The position numbers were made by a program, and so were the translations under genes. From assembly GCF_900130055.1 (NCBI RefSeq), contig NZ_FQXU01000007.1, forward strand, positions 45,024 to 109,023: a stretch of 64,000 nt of DNA. The letters run 5' to 3'. The notes under the pieces are model-generated. The model saw nothing but the letters and a program-made list of their open reading frames with translations, was not told the origin of the DNA and searched no databases. Positions within the stretch are counted from its first letter, which is position 1. Every line of letters begins with the position of its first letter. The DNA comes from Clostridium intestinale DSM 6191. Lineage in GTDB: Bacteria; Bacillota; Clostridia; Clostridiales; Clostridiaceae. This document shows positions 60,402 to 64,000 of the stretch, in pieces.

Positions 60402-62954
60402 TTATATCATTTTAAGCCTTTTACCCTCTTCTACAGCCGAAACCCTGTTACTAACCTGAAGTTTACCATATATATTTATGATATGAGTCTTAACTGTTGA
60501 AATTGAGATAAACAAATTTTCTCCTATTTCTTTATTAGTAGATCCTTTTGCAATCTCTTTAAGAACATCTATCTCACGCTGACTTAAAATAATATCATCT
60601 TTAGTTCTAATAATATTAATGATTTCTTCGTAGTGAAGCTTTTCCTTATTTGTAAGTTCGCTAATAATATTAAATCTTCCTTCTGTAGTAAGTCTATTAA
60701 CTATATCTTTTTCGAAAAAATAAGGTTGAAGAATTTTATTTTCATAACTGTAATGTAATGCTTCTATAAATAGGTTTTTGACTTCTCTATTTTTTTCCAA
60801 ATCCTCTATGATAATACTTATCTTAAGCAAAGATCCTTGAACCATCTTAAGTTTAATTTTTCTTTTTCTAGAATATCTTAAAACCTCATTAACTAACTCT
60901 AGCGCTTCTTCTTTCTTGCCTTTTTTAAAAAGAATTGATCCATACAAAAGCTTGCTATCTAAACTTTTTCTCTCCTCTTGTTGTTTTTCATATCCACTTA
61001 TAAAATCTTTTATTATTTCATTCTCAAATTTATATATATATTTAAGAAGTGGGGATATAAATACATAATTCTTGTAGGACTCTAGTTTAATAAGTTCTTC
61101 TAGTATTTTAATAGCTTCTTCTGTTTCTCCTATAATAAACTTATACTCACATAGATTATACCTATATCCCCTGTTCATTGTTACAGCTTCATTTGGCATA
61201 TACTTGTAAGCTTCAGATAATGATATTTTTGCTTTTTCTAATTCCATTCTTTTTAAATACATTCCAGTAATACCTATATAAAAGCTTACAGTAAGCATAG
61301 GCAACCTTTTATAGGTTAAAATCATCTCTTTCATTCCCTCATATAATTCAAAGGTTTTATTGACTTCCCCCATATCCTCTAAAACCTGCGATTTAACACT
61401 AAAAGAGAAAAATTGAATATAGAAATTGTCTTTGGTTATTGAATAGTTATCAATTTTTTCAAGAAAATCTAATGCTTCATTGTACTTAGATTGAACATAT
61501 AAAAAAGATGCCTCTTTTAATAATAGATACGCTTTTGTAGAATCCTTTAGCTTAAGCTTATCAATTTCAGCTAGAGGCATTACTTCAATCTCATTTAATT
61601 TAAAATTATCTTCTATAAACATATTAGAAAACTTAAAGGCTTCTAATATAGGGCTAGTATTCATATTTCTAATAATTAAATCGTATAGTTCACTACCTTT
61701 ATCAACTTCTAAATTAGCATAATAATAGAAAAAACTTTGATAGGCAAAATCAGGATTTTTTATAATGAACTCTTTAGGAATTCTCTCTATGTAAGAAAAT
61801 AGATTTAAACTCCTAGAGTGTTCCAAAATAGTTTCCATTGCCTCTTCATAATCCCCTGCAAGCAAAAGATGATTAATAGCCTCACTATAATCTCCTAAGT
61901 CTTTAAAGACACTTGAAGCCCTTATATGAGCTTTTATCTTTTTATCTCTATCTACTTTTTCTTCTAAATATTCTCTTAATATATTATGATATCTATATAT
62001 TTCAAACTCTTCATTAACGCAACTTATTAAAGTATTTCTATTTACTAAGCTATAAAGTATACCTCTAAAATTAAACTGAGGGATAAACCTTTTGCATATA
62101 TCTTCATTAAAATATGAAAGTATTGAAGTTTCTAATAAAAACTCTTTTTCTTCTTCACTAAAAAACTCATATATTTCTTTGTTTATATATTCTTCTATAA
62201 CTCTATTTTTGAAATTAAGCTTAAATATTTCTTTTTCACTTTTTATATTGGCTGATGAAGCAATTAACTGCAATCCTCCAATCCAGCCTTCTGAGAGCTC
62301 ATATATATAGTTCAATATATCTTCTCTAAAATCTAGTTTAAGAGTATCTTTTAAAAAGCTAATTCCTAAAGTTCTACTTAGATTTAACTCATTATCTTCA
62401 ATAGATAGAAGTCTTCCTTCCATACTTATTGACCCTAAATATATATCTGGAGACTCTCTTGTTATTATTATTAAATGTACATTTAAAGAAAGATTTTTTA
62501 TGAAAAAGTTTATTGTTTCAATTAAAAATTTTTCCTTAATATAATAGAAGTCCTCAAGTACTATATAAATATCTTCATTTATATCTAAAAGATTTAATAT
62601 AGCTACTAGAAACATTTGAAGATTGTCTTTTTGCATATTAGAATCATAAATAGCTTTAATTTCATCCTTATCTCTTCCTAAAACATCTCCTAAAGCCTCT
62701 AACATGTAGTTCCAAAATGAAAAAACATTATTAGAACTTTCATCAAGAGATATCCATTTAGCATTAAGATCCTTCTTCTTTATAAACGAACTTACAAGAG
62801 TGGTCTTTCCAGTACCAGCTCCACCCTTAATTAAAACAACCTTATAGTCATCTATTTTTTCGAGTTTTAAAAACAAATCCTCTCTTATTATATAATCTTT
62901 CCTTGGTTCCGGTACTTTAAGCCTTGTATATATTAATAATGGTGTATCTTTCAT
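60402..62954 (-). CDS. MalT-like LuxR-family ATP-dependent regulator
   Basis: An 850-aa STAND regulator. An NTPase domain (Walker A GGAGTGKTT near residue 45, Walker B-like IYIVLEDFYYI) is followed by a winged-helix part, a long TPR-type helical array (about 350-760) that should bind an inducer, and a C-terminal LuxR HTH (LSQREIDVLKEIAKGSTNKEIGENLFISISTVKTHIINIYGKL). ATG with TAGGTGATGAT upstream. The inducer is not evident. It might control the ABC-2 permease gene upstream or distant genes. Confidence 0.9.
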   Translation of the reverse strand: MKDTPLLIYTRLKVPEPRKDYIIREDLFLKLEKIDDYKVVLIKGGAGTGKTTLVSSFIKKKDLNAKWISLDESSNNVFSFWNYMLEALGDVLGRDKDEIKAIYDSNMQKDNLQMFLVAILNLLDINEDIYIVLEDFYYIKEKFLIETINFFIKNLSLNVHLIIITRESPDIYLGSISMEGRLLSIEDNELNLSRTLGISFLKDTLKLDFREDILNYIYELSEGWIGGLQLIASSANIKSEKEIFKLNFKNRVIEEYINKEIYEFFSEEEKEFLLETSILSYFNEDICKRFIPQFNFRGILYSLVNRNTLISCVNEEFEIYRYHNILREYLEEKVDRDKKIKAHIRASSVFKDLGDYSEAINHLLLAGDYEEAMETILEHSRSLNLFSYIERIPKEFIIKNPDFAYQSFFYYYANLEVDKGSELYDLIIRNMNTSPILEAFKFSNMFIEDNFKLNEIEVMPLAEIDKLKLKDSTKAYLLLKEASFLYVQSKYNEALDFLEKIDNYSITKDNFYIQFFSFSVKSQVLEDMGEVNKTFELYEGMKEMILTYKRLPMLTVSFYIGITGMYLKRMELEKAKISLSEAYKYMPNEAVTMNRGYRYNLCEYKFIIGETEEAIKILEELIKLESYKNYVFISPLLKYIYKFENEIIKDFISGYEKQQEERKSLDSKLLYGSILFKKGKKEEALELVNEVLRYSRKRKIKLKMVQGSLLKISIIIEDLEKNREVKNLFIEALHYSYENKILQPYFFEKDIVNRLTTEGRFNIISELTNKEKLHYEEIINIIRTKDDIILSQREIDVLKEIAKGSTNKEIGENLFISISTVKTHIINIYGKLQVSNRVSAVEEGKRLKMI

Positions 62955-62996
62955 ATCATCACCTAAAATTTAAATTTACTTTAATATTATTTTACT

Positions 62997-63974
62997 TTAC
63001 TCGCTCCTTAGTACATAGTCTTTTTTTATTTTTATTACGGAAATAAGGAAAAATGCTAACGAGATTATTATTACATATAATATTTGAGGTAGTGAATTTA
63101 ATATATCCTTCCCATCTTCTAGAGCCTTAACAAAATTTAAAAACTCTTTTTGAGGAAAAATTAATAATATTTTTTGAAGAATTTTATTTCCATTCTCAAA
63201 AGAATAAAAACTTCCACATAAGATTGTTGTTAAAAGTACACTAGCTGAACCTATCATATTAGCATTATCAGCACCTTTTATAAACGCATTTATAAATAGA
63301 GAAAAACTTGTTCCTAAGGCACCTAAAAGTATTAATAGTCCTAAATACCGTGTTAAACTAAAACCTATATTTACTTTAAAGAAAATATTTATAATAGTTA
63401 AAGTTAAAAATGTAGGTACAACTATAAAAGATATATTAAAAATGAAGTGAGCTAATATATATTTAAAAAAGGATAGAGGCGATACTGCTATTCTTTCAAT
63501 CTGCTTTAATTCAATTTCTTCTGCTAAGGTAAACATAAATAAAATACTTTGAAGAAGAATAAAAACCATTAAAAAACCTATTATATTTGTACCTACCCCT
63601 CTATTACTTTCAATTCCTATCTCTTTAGAATCAGGATTATCTATAACTTTTTTAAGCATTTGTTTATATTCAGTATTTTTTATAGTATATATTTCATATT
63701 CTCCAGCTCCATTATCTATTACTACTCCATCATATCTACCTAAAGCCAGTTCATATTTCTCGGGTTCTCTCTCCAAGCTAACAAAATTAAAATATTCAGA
63801 CTTAATTGCTTTTTCTTTATCATTTGTTACTAAAGCAATATTTCCTTTAGTCTGAAATTTTGATGTCATATATACTGCTGCTACTATTGAGAGTATAGTC
63901 ATTATTAAGTAAATGATACTATAATATTTTTTGCTCTTTAGTCTAAAGTAATTATTTTTTAGAATGTTAATCAT
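62997..63974 (-). CDS. ABC-2 type permease
   Basis: A 325-aa exporter permease. TM1 (about 17-36) is followed by an external domain of about 110 residues (NIALVTNDKEKAIKSEYF to DSKEIGIESNRGVGTN) and five C-terminal helices (about 131-320), the layout of ABC-2/DUF-type exporters (YhgE or NatB-like). The coupling ATPase and perhaps a second permease probably lie beyond the window end, upstream on this strand. GGAGGAATAT precedes the ATG. The MalT-like gene follows by 42 bases. Confidence 0.85.
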   Translation of the reverse strand: MINILKNNYFRLKSKKYYSIIYLIMTILSIVAAVYMTSKFQTKGNIALVTNDKEKAIKSEYFNFVSLEREPEKYELALGRYDGVVIDNGAGEYEIYTIKNTEYKQMLKKVIDNPDSKEIGIESNRGVGTNIIGFLMVFILLQSILFMFTLAEEIELKQIERIAVSPLSFFKYILAHFIFNISFIVVPTFLTLTIINIFFKVNIGFSLTRYLGLLILLGALGTSFSLFINAFIKGADNANMIGSASVLLTTILCGSFYSFENGNKILQKILLIFPQKEFLNFVKALEDGKDILNSLPQILYVIIISLAFFLISVIKIKKDYVLRSE

Positions 63975-64000
63975 ATATATTCCTCCGGCTTATAAAATTT

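Overview
The window is strongly AT-rich. It carries [FeFe]-hydrogenase, flavodiiron protein, tryptophan T-box control, many AGGAGG ribosome sites, TTG/GTG starts and Clostridium-type families (CD3324, DUF5685, DUF6979, PadR/DUF1048 cassette). All of this points to an anaerobic low-GC Firmicute, most likely Clostridium sensu stricto. It looks like ordinary chromosome: no rRNA, tRNA, CRISPR array or prophage was seen, and only one transposase-like gene. Most genes lie on the minus strand.

Layout. 1-700: end of a 16-bp tandem array, a hairpin and two small membrane ORFs. 700-3630: PadR / DUF1048 / DUF1048 / KTR mini-protein / DrrAB-type ABC cassette with an operator-bearing promoter. 3700-6000: hydrolase, cytoplasmic-looking M23 peptidase, DUF3784 membrane protein. 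6100-11700: three cyclic-di-GMP genes (CxxC-GGDEF, PAS-GGDEF-EAL, TPR-GAF-GGDEF) with a hairpin-rich gap. 11900-14470: TetR-like regulator and oleate hydratase. 14480-19220: MerR, creatininase family, MFS exporter, QueG-like Fe-S protein and MarR. 19500-21400: DUF5685 / J-domain / zinc-ribbon cluster. 21580-22650: degenerate IS1595-like transposase. 22960-28590: flavodiiron protein, then a P-type ATPase overlapping two TrkA/RCK proteins. 28860-33640: Trp T-box and trpB2, a 57-aa gene, epsC, PleD-like cyclase and a metallo-beta-lactamase-fold hydrolase. 33660-39850: glyoxalase I, CD3324 protein with a structured leader, sulfate ABC operon, Rrf2 regulator and DUF6979. 40000-48820: RelA/SpoT-TPR fusion, alpha-glucoside PTS and GH4 with RpiR and malic enzyme, and a serine-hydrolase membrane protein. 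48090-53540: Fur-box siderophore uptake operon with AraC activator. 53700-64000: phosphoesterase, HydA, CcdA-thioredoxin fusion, TerC, hisS with a leader, MalT-like regulator and ABC-2 permease.

How it works together. Several blocks carry their control with them. The PadR promoter has two identical operators. A MerR-type 19-bp-spacer promoter drives creatininase-merR. A 20-bp palindrome lies beside marR, a 13-bp inverted repeat lies before rrf2, and a consensus Fur box lies before the siderophore operon. A Trp T-box controls trpB2. The most interesting signals are short leader ORFs outside normal gene calls. A 15-codon ORF ending in Cys-Cys sits ahead of a terminator-like hairpin and the sulfate transporter. 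A leader ORF with a branched stem and terminator precedes hisS, where three His codons lie one frame off behind an A7 tract. A 21-codon ORF is interleaved with a folded RNA before the CD3324 gene. Architectures worth following are the RelA/SpoT-TPR fusion, the ATPase-RCK-RCK operon, and DUF5685 with Asp-rich motifs like those of isoprenoid synthases.
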